A stretch of 64,000 bases of DNA from CAYOOP01 sp964405685 (GCA_964405685.1 CAYOOP010000002.1:186001-250000), one strand, 5' to 3'. Shown: positions 1-8,917, counted from the first letter of the stretch. The notes: generated by a model not told the origin, from the sequence alone. Made by a program: numbers and translations.

Positions 1-186
1 CGCAATACCGCCATTTTCTGTTGTCAGCGTAACAAACGGGGAAGCAGTTTCTACCTCCTCGCGCATCATCAGCCGCGCGGTGTACCCGGTCAAATTTACC
101 AAACTCCCGAGCGCATCTTTCCAAGTAAGCGGAAGCGAAAACGTCGCCCCTTGTTCAATCGTGATTGTATAAGTGCCAGCCGTCAT
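1..186 (-). CDS. Partial phage-like structural protein, N-terminal 62 residues
   Basis: The reading frame opens at an ATG at 186 on the minus strand, preceded by an AGAGGT ribosome binding site, and runs off the window edge. The visible residues begin MTAGTYTITIEQGATFSLPL and continue TWKD...NLTGYTARLMMRE. This looks like a short family of phage or gene-transfer-agent-like proteins that start with a beta-rich region and an 'NLTGYTAR' motif. The likeness is from memory of such proteins and is an inference. Only the start is present, so function and completeness cannot be judged. The upstream 184 bases hold a structured repeat (255-314) and no other gene. Confidence 0.5.
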   Translation of the reverse strand, partial: MTAGTYTITIEQGATFSLPLTWKDALGSLVNLTGYTARLMMREEVETASPFVTLTTENGGIA

Positions 187-254
187 AAGTTACCTCTTCG
201 TTGAGGTTAACCTTGCACCGCACTTACATGCCCGGAAGTAGCTTTTTTTAAATT

Positions 255-314
255 GTTTCCGTGGACGTCTCCTGACGCCCACATGAAACGCGCTCAAGGC
301 TGACGAATCCTACT
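255..314 (-). repeat. Structured hairpin element, copy A
   Basis: Read on the minus strand, the element starts with AGTA, has a variable region of about 21 nt, and ends in a 35-nt hairpin. Outer stem GTTTC/GAAAC, bulge AT opposite G, nine-pair inner stem GTGGGCGTC/GACGTCCAC (one pair is a G-U wobble on this strand but an A-C mismatch on the other), loop AGGA. Copies B (32514-32574) and C (43773-43842) have the same architecture with different but paired stem sequences. The strand-specific wobble suggests that the minus-strand RNA is the functional form. It lies 69 nt upstream of the partial gene that starts at 186, on the same strand. Confidence 0.7.
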
Positions 315-350
315 GGATTTGAATAACGTGGGTGGGGCTGCTGACCTCAC

Positions 351-378
351 TATCCGCCACCCGCGAACCGCTATCCGC
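351..378. repeat. Fragment of the GCGGATAGC palindromic family
   Basis: The 20 bases ending at 378 are an exact reverse-complement match to part of the element inside valS (2401-2463), the unit being GCGGATAGCGGTTCGCGGGT. The copy is shorter than the valS one and lies at the 3' end of the small ORF at 371-658, whose last codons and stop codon it supplies. Confidence 0.7.
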
Positions 379-658
379 TAAATCCATAATAACTGAGCAT
401 TTTCTGCGTTACATCATCTCCCGGCGGGGCGTAGCCAATGGCAACGATCACTGCAAAATCTGGAATTTCGCCATGTTTGGTCACGCTTTCCATGAACTGC
501 TCATGAAGCTGGGCACTGGCAACGGCGTAGATAAAGGTTTTTTTGCCAGCTTTGTCTTTGCCGGGAATAAAATACACATGGATTTTTTTCTCAGCAGCGA
601 GCTTGGCGCGAAAGCTGGGGATGATGTCGTGCAAGTCCCAGTCTGTCGGCAGTTTCAT
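371..658 (-). CDS. Hypothetical 95-residue protein downstream of valS
   Basis: The start ATG overlaps the valS stop codon (ATGA), so the gene is translationally coupled as last member of the rpiB-glyA-valS operon. The protein is soluble-looking, with charged lysine-rich segments (KLAAEKKIHVYF, GKDKAGKKTFIYAV) and no signal peptide or membrane segment. I do not recognise the family. The C-terminal residues GFSG and the stop codon come from a palindromic repeat fragment (351-378), so the native C-terminus may have been altered by repeat insertion. The coupled start and clean reading frame support a real gene; the function is unknown. Confidence 0.7.
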   Translation of the reverse strand: MKLPTDWDLHDIIPSFRAKLAAEKKIHVYFIPGKDKAGKKTFIYAVASAQLHEQFMESVTKHGEIPDFAVIVAIGYAPPGDDVTQKMLSYYGFSG

Positions 659-3369
659 CGCGTTTTACCTTGGCTAGCTTTGTCGATTGCCACTTTGGCA
701 ATGGTATAAGCCTCTTTTTCTTTCTCGTTCACCTTGCCTACGCCCCATTTTATCTCTGAAGCATTCAACGTATTGCCGGAGGTTTTTAATTCCGCGCGCA
801 GTTCGCGATCATCGCCATGAGAAGGCACAAACTTAGCGTCGGTCTTTTGCGCCACATCCGCGAGTGCCACATGCACCTTAAATGCACCAGAAGCCGTGGC
901 CTCGCCCTGGTCAACCCCCGGCGGCATCAATTTAATATGGCTTACATTTCCCGCCGCTTTCAAATCCTCCAGCACGGGCGCCAATGCTTCAAACGAAGTA
1001 CCCCCCAGGGGTTTAATATAAACATCATTCACTGGGAATTTAATCGAAACATTTGCTTCGGATTTTGCTTTGCGGATCAATTCCAGAACCTCCACCGCAT
1101 GTTTGCCGAGTTCTTCCGCAGCTTTGTCTTCTGCAAACGCGTTCGCATCCGGCCACATGCCGCGCGCATGGATGGAGCCACCTCCAAACACTTGGGCGTA
1201 GACGTCTTCCGTTACATGCGGCACAAAGGGCGCGAAGAGTTTTAGCACCGTTTCAAGCGCCGTATAAAGCGTGGCACGTGCGCTCTGCACTGCGGCGGGA
1301 GATTGCCCAGATTCGCCGTAAGCACGTGCTTTTACAAGTTCCAAATAATTATCACAAAAATCTTTCCAGAACCATTCTTCAACCGCCACTCGCGCATCGC
1401 AATATTCAAACGTTTCAAAGGCGTCTGTGGCTGCAACAATCGTTGCACGCAGGCGCGAAAGAACCCATTTGTCGAGCGCTTCGGTAACACCCTCACCCGC
1501 GCCTTTGGCGCTTCCCTCTCCCTTATAGGGAGAGGGGTAGGGTGAGGGTAACTGCGTAATAAAATTAGAGGCATTCCAAATCTTTCCAACCAGCTTTTTA
1601 CCAATCTTCAGCAAATCCTCTGAAAATGCCGTGTCCGCCGCCAAGCGCGAGGTCGAGGCCCAGTAGCGCACCGCATCCGCGCTTTTATCTTCAATCAGTG
1701 CCACGGGCGTCACCACATTGCCCTTGGACTTGCTCATTTTTGATTTATCCGCTGCCAAGCACCACCCAGAAATCATCACATGTTTCCACGGAATCGTGTT
1801 CGCATGCAGATGCGCCTTCGCAATCGTATAAAACGCCCAGGTGCGAATAATCTCATGGGCTTGGGGGCGAAGATCGGCCGGGAAGATTTTGTTGGGTGCC
1901 AGCGACTGCGCATTAATTTGCGGCGAAATGCTCGATGTTGCCCACGTATCCATCACATCTTTGTCAGGTGTTACCTCATCTGCCTTATACCCCTTTGGGG
2001 TATCCCGCAGTGGATCCACAGGCAATTGCGACACATCCGCATAAATCGCCTTACCTTCTTCACCCGCACGCTTGGAATACCAAACAGGGAAGGGAACACC
2101 GAAAAACCGCTGCCGCGAAATGCACCAATCTTCTTTCAAGCCCTCAATCCATTGATTGAGCCGCACACGCATAAACTCCGGGTGCCACTCAACTTCCGCG
2201 CCCTTGGCTTTCAATTCCTCTTTTTTATCGGTCAGTTTTACAAACCATTGCGAGGTAGGAATAATCTCAATCGGCGTGCCGCTGCGCTCCGCACATTTTA
2301 CTGTGTGGTTGATATCTTTTTTACCCACCAAAGCACCTGCTGCCTGTAGCAACTCAATGGACTTTTCGCGGGCCTGCTTGGGTTTTAGGCCCTGTAAATC
2401 GCGGATAGCGGATAGCGGTTCGCGGGTAATCTCTTTTTCACTATCCGCTATCCGCCAACCGCTAAAATCTAATCTTCCATCTTTACCTAAAATCGCCTTC
2501 ACCGGCAGCTTATATTTCCGCTGCCATTCCTTGTCCGTGTCATCACCAAAGGTACAGCACATGACCAGGCCTGTACCAAATTCCTTGTCTACAGCTTCAT
2601 CAGCAATCATCGGCACTTTCACGCCAAATAGAGGGGTAATCACGTGCTTATCTTTATACTTCGCAGCGTTCGCATCTTCGGGGTGGTACATCACCGCAAC
2701 GCAGGCACCGAGGAGTTCAGGGCGCGTCGTTGCAATCGTAATTGCCACGCCACCTTCGATTTCAAAGCGCAAATCTACCATTACGCCCTGCATATCCTTG
2801 TTCTCAATCTCCGCAGTCGCAATCGCCGTTTGGTCTACCCAATCCCAATAGGTCGGCCTAAAATCGCGGTAGGCTTCATTTTTAGAGATTAGATCGAGGA
2901 ATGAAGCCTGCGAAAGCGCAATCACCTTGTCGCTCACAGTTTGATACAGCAGTTTCCAATCCACACTTAGGGCCACGCTTGTAAACAAACGCTTGAATTC
3001 GGCCTCGGCCTCCACCACCACCTCGCGACAGAGTTTTACGAAATCTTCCCGTGGCATGGCGCTGCCGCGCACGTTTTTGACTTTCTCCACCAAGCGCTCA
3101 GTCGGCAAGCCATTATCGTCAAACCCCATGGGGTAAAACACATCAAACCCGCGCATGCGCTTATAGCGCGCGATAAAATCGGCTTGCGTATAACTAAAAA
3201 TGTGCCCCATGTGCAGCACGCCCGAAACAGTCGGCGGCGGCGTATCAATCACAAAGGTTTCAGCCTTCTCCTTATCGTCCCGAAACGCATACACACCTGA
3301 TTCTTCCCATTGCTTTTGCCAATGGGCCTCGCGCATTTTCGCATCGTAAGAAGTAGGTAGCTTTGTCAT
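655..3369 (-). CDS. valS: Valine--tRNA ligase, Rickettsia/archaeal-like type
   Basis: Charges tRNA-Val with valine in the cytoplasm. The class I signatures are present: HMGH at residues 53-56 and KMSKS around residue 545. The run GFDDNGLPTERLVEK after the HIGH region is typical of the ValS found in Rickettsia, which is described as archaeal-like, rather than of E. coli ValS. At 904 residues it is enlarged by two in-frame repeat insertions: residues about 303-323 (element 2401-2463) and about 607-627 (element 1489-1549). The C-terminal part carries the anticodon-binding helical domain. The start lies 2 bp after the glyA stop and the gene is followed by an overlapping small ORF. Confidence 0.96.
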   Translation of the reverse strand: MTKLPTSYDAKMREAHWQKQWEESGVYAFRDDKEKAETFVIDTPPPTVSGVLHMGHIFSYTQADFIARYKRMRGFDVFYPMGFDDNGLPTERLVEKVKNVRGSAMPREDFVKLCREVVVEAEAEFKRLFTSVALSVDWKLLYQTVSDKVIALSQASFLDLISKNEAYRDFRPTYWDWVDQTAIATAEIENKDMQGVMVDLRFEIEGGVAITIATTRPELLGACVAVMYHPEDANAAKYKDKHVITPLFGVKVPMIADEAVDKEFGTGLVMCCTFGDDTDKEWQRKYKLPVKAILGKDGRLDFSGWRIADSEKEITREPLSAIRDLQGLKPKQAREKSIELLQAAGALVGKKDINHTVKCAERSGTPIEIIPTSQWFVKLTDKKEELKAKGAEVEWHPEFMRVRLNQWIEGLKEDWCISRQRFFGVPFPVWYSKRAGEEGKAIYADVSQLPVDPLRDTPKGYKADEVTPDKDVMDTWATSSISPQINAQSLAPNKIFPADLRPQAHEIIRTWAFYTIAKAHLHANTIPWKHVMISGWCLAADKSKMSKSKGNVVTPVALIEDKSADAVRYWASTSRLAADTAFSEDLLKIGKKLVGKIWNASNFITQLPSPYPSPYKGEGSAKGAGEGVTEALDKWVLSRLRATIVAATDAFETFEYCDARVAVEEWFWKDFCDNYLELVKARAYGESGQSPAAVQSARATLYTALETVLKLFAPFVPHVTEDVYAQVFGGGSIHARGMWPDANAFAEDKAAEELGKHAVEVLELIRKAKSEANVSIKFPVNDVYIKPLGGTSFEALAPVLEDLKAAGNVSHIKLMPPGVDQGEATASGAFKVHVALADVAQKTDAKFVPSHGDDRELRAELKTSGNTLNASEIKWGVGKVNEKEKEAYTIAKVAIDKASQGKTR
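1489..1549. repeat. In-frame palindromic element inside valS (CCCTCACCC family)
   Basis: Outer arms CACCCTCACCC and GGGTGAGGG enclose a second palindrome, CCCTCTCCC-ttata-GGGAGAGGG, and a small gcgcc/ggcgc hairpin. It keeps the valS frame open and adds about 21 residues between NFITQ and LDKWVL. The same family occurs in htpG (29406-29489). Confidence 0.85.
2401..2463. repeat. In-frame palindromic element inside valS (GCGGATAGC family)
   Basis: Left arm GCGGATAGCGGATAGCGG (2401-2418) is matched by an imperfect inverted right arm at 2441-2462. It is read through in the valS frame as residues about 303-323, including EITREPLSAIRD. A fragment of the same family lies at 351-378. Confidence 0.85.
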
Positions 3370-3371
3370 AG

Positions 3372-4667
3372 CTAATAAATCGGAAATTGCTTACAAAGCT
3401 CAGCCACTTTAGCTTTTACAGCTTTTTCAACCGCAGAATTATCATCGCCTTTGCTGAGGCCATCCAGCACATCGCCAATCAAATTGCCGATCTGCTTGAA
3501 CTCCGCCACACCAAATCCACGCGTGGTGCCCGCAGGTGTGCCAAGGCGAATACCACTTGTCACAAATGGTTTTTCCGGGTCAAACGGAATGGCGTTTTTG
3601 TTGCAGGTGAGGCCCGCGCGCTCGAGCGATTCTTCAGCAGCTTTGCCGGTGACCCCTTTGGGGCGCAGATCCACCAACATCAAATGGCAATCCGTACCGC
3701 CCGACACGATCGCGCAACCACGTTCCACCAACGTTGCCGCCAGTACCTTGGCATTTTCGACCACTTGCTTGCCGTATTGCTTGAATTCAGGTCTCAACGC
3801 TTCGCCAAACGCGACCGCTTTCCCCGCAATCACATGCATAAGTGGGCCACCTTGAATACCTGGGAAAATGGCAGAGTTGAATTTTTTGCCGAGTTCTTCA
3901 TCGTTCGACAGAATCATCCCGCCGCGCGGACCACGCAATGTTTTATGTGTCGTTGTCGTCACCACATGCGCATAGGGCAGGGGGCTTGGGTATACGCCGG
4001 CGGCAACCAAACCCGCCACATGCGCCATATCCACCATAAGGAGTGCGCCAACGCTGTCCGCAATCTTGCGGAAACGCGCCCAGTCCACAATGCGCGGATA
4101 GGCCGAAAAACCAGCGATAATCAGCTTCGGTTTATGTTCCTTCGCCAAACGCTCCACTTCCTCATAATCAATCAATGAGTCCTCTTTGCGCACGCCATAT
4201 TGCACCGCCTTGAACCATTTGCCGGATTGATTTGGCGCTGCGCCATGCGTTAAGTGACCGCCCGCTGCGAGCGATTGCCCAAGAATCACATCACCCGGCT
4301 GCAGCAGCGCCATGAATACACCTTGGTTGGCCTGAGAGCCGGAACTCGGCTGTACGTTCACATATTTACAGCCAAAGAGCTCTTTCGCGCGATCAATCGC
4401 CAATTGCTCAGCCTTATCTACGAATTCGCAACCACCATAGTAACGCTTGCCCGGGTAGCCTTCCGCATATTTATTGGTAAGCACTGAGCCTTGCGCTTCG
4501 AGCACCGCCTTGCTCACAATGTTTTCCGAAGCAATCAATTCAATTTGAGTTTGCTGGCGTTCGAGCTCTTCCTGCAATGTATGCAGGAGGGCAGAGTCCG
4601 TTTCAGCGAGGGTGGAGGAAAAAAATGGATTCTGAGACATAGGTGTTTCTTTCTTTTGTGCAAGCAT
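3372..4667 (-). CDS. glyA: Serine hydroxymethyltransferase
   Basis: PLP enzyme that interconverts serine and glycine while loading one-carbon units on tetrahydrofolate. The PLP lysine motif VVTTTTHKTLRGPRGG is present, together with the N-terminal IELIASENIVS run and GYPGKRYYGG. Length 431 residues is normal for the family. The ATG at 4667 is chosen over an internal ATG at 4640 because it has a strong AGAGGA binding site (4672-4677) six bases upstream, while the internal start has a weaker one. Sits 17 bp after rpiB and 2 bp before valS, so it is in a four-gene operon. Confidence 0.97.
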   Translation of the reverse strand: MLAQKKETPMSQNPFFSSTLAETDSALLHTLQEELERQQTQIELIASENIVSKAVLEAQGSVLTNKYAEGYPGKRYYGGCEFVDKAEQLAIDRAKELFGCKYVNVQPSSGSQANQGVFMALLQPGDVILGQSLAAGGHLTHGAAPNQSGKWFKAVQYGVRKEDSLIDYEEVERLAKEHKPKLIIAGFSAYPRIVDWARFRKIADSVGALLMVDMAHVAGLVAAGVYPSPLPYAHVVTTTTHKTLRGPRGGMILSNDEELGKKFNSAIFPGIQGGPLMHVIAGKAVAFGEALRPEFKQYGKQVVENAKVLAATLVERGCAIVSGGTDCHLMLVDLRPKGVTGKAAEESLERAGLTCNKNAIPFDPEKPFVTSGIRLGTPAGTTRGFGVAEFKQIGNLIGDVLDGLSKGDDNSAVEKAVKAKVAELCKQFPIY

Positions 4668-4684
4668 GGTGTCCTCTAAACGGT

Positions 4685-5116
4685 TTAGCCCATCTTCTCC
4701 ACGCGCGCTCTGTGGCGGCCGGCTTCAAAATGGGTGGTGAGAAAGCGTTTTAGAATATCTTTGGCCATTTCAGTGCCGGTAATGCGCTCGCCTAAACAAA
4801 GCACATTCGCATCGTTGTGTTTACGTGCCAGTTCTGCTTCTAAGCCACTGCGACAAAGTGCGGCGCGGATGCCAGAGAAACGGTTGGCTGCCATGCTCAT
4901 GCCGATACCGGAACCACAAATCAATATGCCCTTGGTACCTTCATTATCTTGAACGAATGAAGCAACTTTGGCGGCATAATCCGGGTAATCCACCGATTCC
5001 TGGGAATGACAGCCCAAATCCTTCGGCTCATAACCAAGGGTAAGCAATTCAGCTTTCAGGGTTTGTTTTAACAAATAACCGGCGTGGTCACAGGCAATGG
5101 CGATGAGTTCAGACAT
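4685..5116 (-). CDS. rpiB: Ribose-5-phosphate isomerase B
   Basis: Interconverts ribose 5-phosphate and ribulose 5-phosphate in the pentose phosphate pathway. The ACDHAG motif near the N-terminus, the DYPDYA run and the GSGIGMSMAANRFSGIRAAL segment with the catalytic cysteine region (ILICGSGIG) are typical of RpiB/LacAB. The start at 5116 (MSELIAIACDHAG) gives 143 residues, close to the family norm; an upstream ATG would add eight residues. First gene of the rpiB-glyA-valS run, an arrangement common in alphaproteobacteria, where rpiB precedes glyA. Confidence 0.95.
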   Translation of the reverse strand: MSELIAIACDHAGYLLKQTLKAELLTLGYEPKDLGCHSQESVDYPDYAAKVASFVQDNEGTKGILICGSGIGMSMAANRFSGIRAALCRSGLEAELARKHNDANVLCLGERITGTEMAKDILKRFLTTHFEAGRHRARVEKMG

Positions 5117-5197
5117 AGCTATGTGTATAAATAACCCCACCCCTGCCGTCTAGAAAAAAGAATAGAAAATCCGCCGTTTTCACGTTAAAAGCACCCC

Positions 5198-5938
5198 ATG
5201 TCCGATTTTCTCAGTTTCGCCCATACCCTTGCCGATGCCGCCGCCAGCGTCACCACACGCTATTTTGGCACCGGCATCACCGCCGATGCGAAAGCCGATA
5301 AAAGCCCCGTTACTCTGGCAGATACCGAGGCTGAAACCGCCATGCGAAGCCTCATTCAGAAACAATTCCCCGCACACGGCATCTGGGGAGAAGAGGGTGA
5401 GCGCATCAACCCGAAAGCCCCTACCCAATGGGTGCTAGATCCCATTGACGGCACGCGCGCTTTTATCAGCGGCTACCCCACTTTTGCCACTCTGATCGCC
5501 TGTGTTGAAAACAACACGTCGGTGCTTGGCGTCATTGACCAACCCGTCTTAAAACAACGCTTCGTGGGCGTAAAAGGTCAAGCAACGACACTGAACGGAA
5601 AAGAAGCAAAAGTCAGCCAAATAACTGAGCTCGCACAGGCCGCTATCGCTAGCACTTCTACCTATTATTTTGATGACCCACAGCGCGATTGGTTTGATAA
5701 GCTAGCGAAATCTGCCAAAAGCTATGCACTCGGTGGCGATGCCTACGCCTATGCTATGCTTGCTTGTGGGCAGTTAGATGCCGTGGTCGATGTCGGCTTA
5801 AAATATTATGATCTCGCAGCGCTCATCCCCGTGGTGGAAGGGGCAGGCGGCATATTTCAAATTGAGCAAAAAGGTGAGCACTACAACGTCATCGCCACCG
5901 CTACCCCAGAACTATTACTGCAAATCACTCAAGCCTAA
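5198..5938 (+). CDS. Histidinol-phosphatase (HisN-type inositol monophosphatase family)
   Basis: Metal-dependent phosphatase of the inositol monophosphatase fold. GEEGE and DPIDGTRAFISGYP hold the metal-binding acidic residues; the 'TRAFISG' variant is typical of HisN-type histidinol-phosphate phosphatases, as opposed to the 'TNF' of SuhB. The C-terminal YYDLAALIPVVEGAGG matches the second metal site. It is 246 residues long. The gene is alone on the plus strand, divergent from rpiB and overlapping the tonB-like gene tail to tail by 14 bp. A role in histidine synthesis is inferred from the motif; a broader sugar phosphatase is possible. Confidence 0.85.
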   Translation: MSDFLSFAHTLADAAASVTTRYFGTGITADAKADKSPVTLADTEAETAMRSLIQKQFPAHGIWGEEGERINPKAPTQWVLDPIDGTRAFISGYPTFATLIACVENNTSVLGVIDQPVLKQRFVGVKGQATTLNGKEAKVSQITELAQAAIASTSTYYFDDPQRDWFDKLAKSAKSYALGGDAYAYAMLACGQLDAVVDVGLKYYDLAALIPVVEGAGGIFQIEQKGEHYNVIATATPELLLQITQA

Positions 5939-7067
5939 AATCAACAGGCACAATCACACTGGCTGAAATGGGTCTGCCATTGCTTGTTGCCGGAATAAAA
6001 TGCCATTTACGCACCGTACGCAGTGCTTCCTCATCCAACACGGGATCCTGGCTCGTTTGCCAAATCTCTACCGCCGTAGGCTCACCATCAAACCCTACCT
6101 GCACAAATACCATCACTGTGCCTTGAATGCCTTTTGCACGCGCAGAAAGAGGGTATTTCGGCTTGGGATTATTAAGTGCAGACGAATCAAACAGAGGCGG
6201 TGTTTTGCCTCCTTGGCCTTGCATATGCTCCGAAAGCGGCACCAACTCTTTTCCCTGAGCCGAAACACCAAGCCCAGCATTGGCAGTACCCTGTCCATTG
6301 ATCACCTTGGAGGCAACCTTTTGTTGTTCATCCGGCTGCGATGTGCGCATATCATTAGCTGCCTCTTCAAACGCAGGTGCCGCCACCGGTTTTGCAGCCT
6401 CCGCTTGCGGTTGAACGGTAGACTGGGTGGTCGCAGAGGCTTGCGTCTTTAGCGAATCTTCAAATTTCACATTCGGCGGCGGTGCAGGAACAAACTCCCT
6501 GCGTTCCGTACTCGGTGGCGTATCCACTTTCAAAATCGGCTCCGGCTTAGCTGATTCCTGAAACTGAATGGCCGGCACGAGCTTTGGAGCCTCTGCCATT
6601 TGAGTTTGCGTAGGAGCTTGTGTGGTTTGTGAAGCTTGCGGTGTCACCGCCGGTGCGAACTGTACAGCCTCCACAGATTTAAAATTTTCTGTTTTTACTT
6701 TTTTCTGTGGTTCTGGTGGTGTTGGCGGTTCCAACTCACTATCTTCAGTTTTGATTGCTTTTTGTATGGCATTTTGGACCGCTTCGCTTTGCACGGGGGG
6801 CAATTGCGTGGGGGCAGGAAGCTGCGCCTCCTCACTTGGTGCTGCGTTAGGCGCACCCAACGCGATAATCTCAACCTCAATGGAATCCGCCTCAGGTAAT
6901 CCAGCCGTAGGATCGCGCGGCCAAAGGAGAAAGAGAACTAAAAGGTGCAGCAACAACGCACCAAGTACGCCAATTTGACGAGGACGGTCGTTAAAGTCCC
7001 TAATACTTGCGGGCAATGACAAACTGAGCGAGTTCACGCAGTAAATCCGCTTTCTTGTCGAAGACAT
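5925..7067 (-). CDS. Energy transducer TonB-like protein
   Basis: Transmits proton-motive force to outer-membrane receptors or acts as a TonB/TolA-like periplasmic spanner. One membrane segment (GVLGALLLHLLVLFLLWP, about residues 33-50) is followed by a long Pro/Gln/Ala-rich periplasmic stretch and a C-terminal TonB domain: KYPLSARAKGIQGTVMVFV, then WHFIPATSNGRPISASVIV. The open frame overlaps the end of ispA by 68 bp. A later GTG or TTG start just before the membrane segment is possible, so the N-terminus is uncertain. No exbB/exbD is seen nearby. Confidence 0.85.
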   Translation of the reverse strand: MSSTRKRIYCVNSLSLSLPASIRDFNDRPRQIGVLGALLLHLLVLFLLWPRDPTAGLPEADSIEVEIIALGAPNAAPSEEAQLPAPTQLPPVQSEAVQNAIQKAIKTEDSELEPPTPPEPQKKVKTENFKSVEAVQFAPAVTPQASQTTQAPTQTQMAEAPKLVPAIQFQESAKPEPILKVDTPPSTERREFVPAPPPNVKFEDSLKTQASATTQSTVQPQAEAAKPVAAPAFEEAANDMRTSQPDEQQKVASKVINGQGTANAGLGVSAQGKELVPLSEHMQGQGGKTPPLFDSSALNNPKPKYPLSARAKGIQGTVMVFVQVGFDGEPTAVEIWQTSQDPVLDEEALRTVRKWHFIPATSNGRPISASVIVPVDFRLE

Positions 7068-7971
7068 CCAAATGTGAAATTGCTTGTTTTACTAAGAATT
7101 TCGAGTGTTCGCGCGCATGATCTAACCCCATCACAGACACGAGCGTTGCCTTGCCCGCAATCTTATCTTTATTGACTTCCTTACCCACTTTCGTGCGCGT
7201 GCCTTCCACATCTAACAAATCATCGGTTATCTGGAACGCCAAGCCTAGATCATGTGCATACGCACGCAGGACACTACGCATCATTCCTGGGGCTTTCCCA
7301 AGAATTGCCCCAGCCTCGCACGACACAGCAAAGAGTTCGCCGGTTTTCAAACGCTGCAGACGAATAATTTCATCAATTGAAAGCTGCTTGTTTTCCGCCT
7401 CCAGATCCATCATCTGCCCGCCGACCATGCCCATATGGCCAGAGGCAAGCGCCAGCGCGCGAATCAATTCGCAACGCACGCCGGGATCGGGGTGGACTTT
7501 GGAATCCGAGAGAATTTGGAACGCATAGGTCAAAAGTCCATCACCCGCCAAAATCGCCGCCGCTTCGCCAAACTCAATGTGGCAACTTGGTTTACCGCGA
7601 CGCAGGGAATCATTGTCCATCGCCGGTAAATCGTCGTGAATCAAAGAATAGGTATGAATAAATTCAATGGCCGCAGCAGTTGCAAGCGCCGAATCTTCCG
7701 ACACGTTAAACAGCGATGCCGAGGCCACCGTCACAAACGGACGCAGACGTTTACCGCCTGAGAGAGCCGAATAGCGCATGGCTTTCAGTACGGTATCGTC
7801 CTGATCGGAGGCATCATCATTTGCAACCACCATTTTACTTTTGCCGCTCATCGACAACACCGTCTGCCCATCGCAATGTGGCGATTTGAGCAGGGTGCCC
7901 ATTTTCTGCTGCAACAAATCTGAGACTTCATTCATTGCCGCTTGGAGATCGCTAGAGAGCTTCACAACCAT
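7000..7971 (-). CDS. ispA: Polyprenyl synthetase (farnesyl/geranyl diphosphate synthase)
   Basis: Condenses isopentenyl diphosphate with allylic diphosphates to make isoprenoid precursors. The first aspartate-rich motif is DDLPAMDND and the second is DDLLD; GGKRLRP binds diphosphate. There is an N-terminal extension of about 50 residues before the conserved KAMRYSALSGGKRLRP run, so the true start might be downstream, although the ATG at 7971 follows xseB by 11 bp. The xseB-ispA pairing is standard in proteobacteria; dxs is not in this window after it. Confidence 0.95.
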   Translation of the reverse strand: MVVKLSSDLQAAMNEVSDLLQQKMGTLLKSPHCDGQTVLSMSGKSKMVVANDDASDQDDTVLKAMRYSALSGGKRLRPFVTVASASLFNVSEDSALATAAAIEFIHTYSLIHDDLPAMDNDSLRRGKPSCHIEFGEAAAILAGDGLLTYAFQILSDSKVHPDPGVRCELIRALALASGHMGMVGGQMMDLEAENKQLSIDEIIRLQRLKTGELFAVSCEAGAILGKAPGMMRSVLRAYAHDLGLAFQITDDLLDVEGTRTKVGKEVNKDKIAGKATLVSVMGLDHAREHSKFLVKQAISHLDVFDKKADLLRELAQFVIARKY

Positions 7972-7982
7972 GAAAATTCCTT

Positions 7983-8237
7983 TTATTCGCTATCAAATGC
8001 TTTTGTTTCAGTGCTACCATCGGCTTTTTTTACAATGGCTTCCACTTTGAGCTTCGCTTGTGCCAACTTATCATCACACACCTGTTTTAGCTTCATGCCG
8101 CGTTCATAATCGGTAATGGTCGACTCTAGATCCGCCGTGCCCGTTTCCAGTTTGCGGACGATGTTTTCCAGCTCCGCCATCGCTTGTTCGAAGCTCAAAG
8201 AATCCGTATCGGTTGCCTGCGCTGCGGTTTTTGCCAT
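7983..8237 (-). CDS. xseB: Exodeoxyribonuclease VII small subunit
   Basis: Small helical subunit that multimerises on XseA to form exonuclease VII, which degrades single-stranded DNA. It has 84 residues with the family core SFEQAMAELENIVRKLETG and LESTITDYERGMKL. The location immediately before ispA matches the common xseB-ispA order. The C-terminal tail is lysine-rich. Confidence 0.95.
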   Translation of the reverse strand: MAKTAAQATDTDSLSFEQAMAELENIVRKLETGTADLESTITDYERGMKLKQVCDDKLAQAKLKVEAIVKKADGSTETKAFDSE

Positions 8238-8305
8238 GTGCCCTCAAAAGAGTGAAGGCGCGATCTTAAGAAAAATCCAAGAAAAATGCAACTGATTTGA
8301 GGGGC

Positions 8306-8914
8306 TTATTCCTTATATTTTACAGAACAGCCGTAGGCCTTGGTGCTAGACGTCTCAACCTTTTGACCAGCAATCAGGCTATCCATTGCCGCCTTCACGT
8401 AGTTTTTTGCGCCTTCTACATCTTTGCGCTCAAACGTAGGCTTGTCGTCAATTGCACCTGCATAGGCAATCAGCCCTTCTTTATCGACCACAAACATGTG
8501 CGGCGTAGTTTTTGCGCCATAAAGCTGGCCAATGGTGCCGTCTGGGTCTTGGATATAAGCGGTTTGCTGAGCTTTATCTTCCGCAATGTTCTTTTTGGCT
8601 TCTTCAGCCGTCATGTTGCCTTGCTTGCCAGCGGCGGAAGAGTTGATGCGCAGCCACACCACACCTTTGCCAAGTGCCTCAGCCTGTAACTTTTGCATAT
8701 TGTTCGTGCGGTAATGCTTCACCACAAATGGGCAACCGGGGTTCGTCCACTCCAACACCACAATTTTACCGCGGTACTGCACGAGGGATTGGGCTGTGCC
8801 ATTAATATCATTGGCAGTGAAATCGGGCGCGAGCTTGCCGACTTCCGCATCCGCAAACGCCAAAGAATTCATGCACAATAACGCAACTATAGCTAATTTT
8901 AAAGAACGCAACAT
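8306..8914 (-). CDS. Exported thioredoxin-fold redoxin (AhpC/TSA type)
   Basis: A signal peptide (LKLAIVALLCMNSLAFA, about residues 5-21) precedes a redoxin domain: VGKLAPDFTANDINGTAQSL, then VVLEWTNPGCPFV with a single cysteine in a CPFV context, and the cis-proline motif TTPHMFVVD. This is a periplasmic thioredoxin-like or peroxiredoxin-like protein of 202 residues. It lies 3 bp downstream of dsbD, so it may be a client of that electron carrier; this link is inferred from the neighbourhood. The lack of a CXXC pair argues against an oxidoreductase of DsbA type. Confidence 0.85.
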   Translation of the reverse strand: MLRSLKLAIVALLCMNSLAFADAEVGKLAPDFTANDINGTAQSLVQYRGKIVVLEWTNPGCPFVVKHYRTNNMQKLQAEALGKGVVWLRINSSAAGKQGNMTAEEAKKNIAEDKAQQTAYIQDPDGTIGQLYGAKTTPHMFVVDKEGLIAYAGAIDDKPTFERKDVEGAKNYVKAAMDSLIAGQKVETSSTKAYGCSVKYKE

Positions 8915-8917
8915 AGA

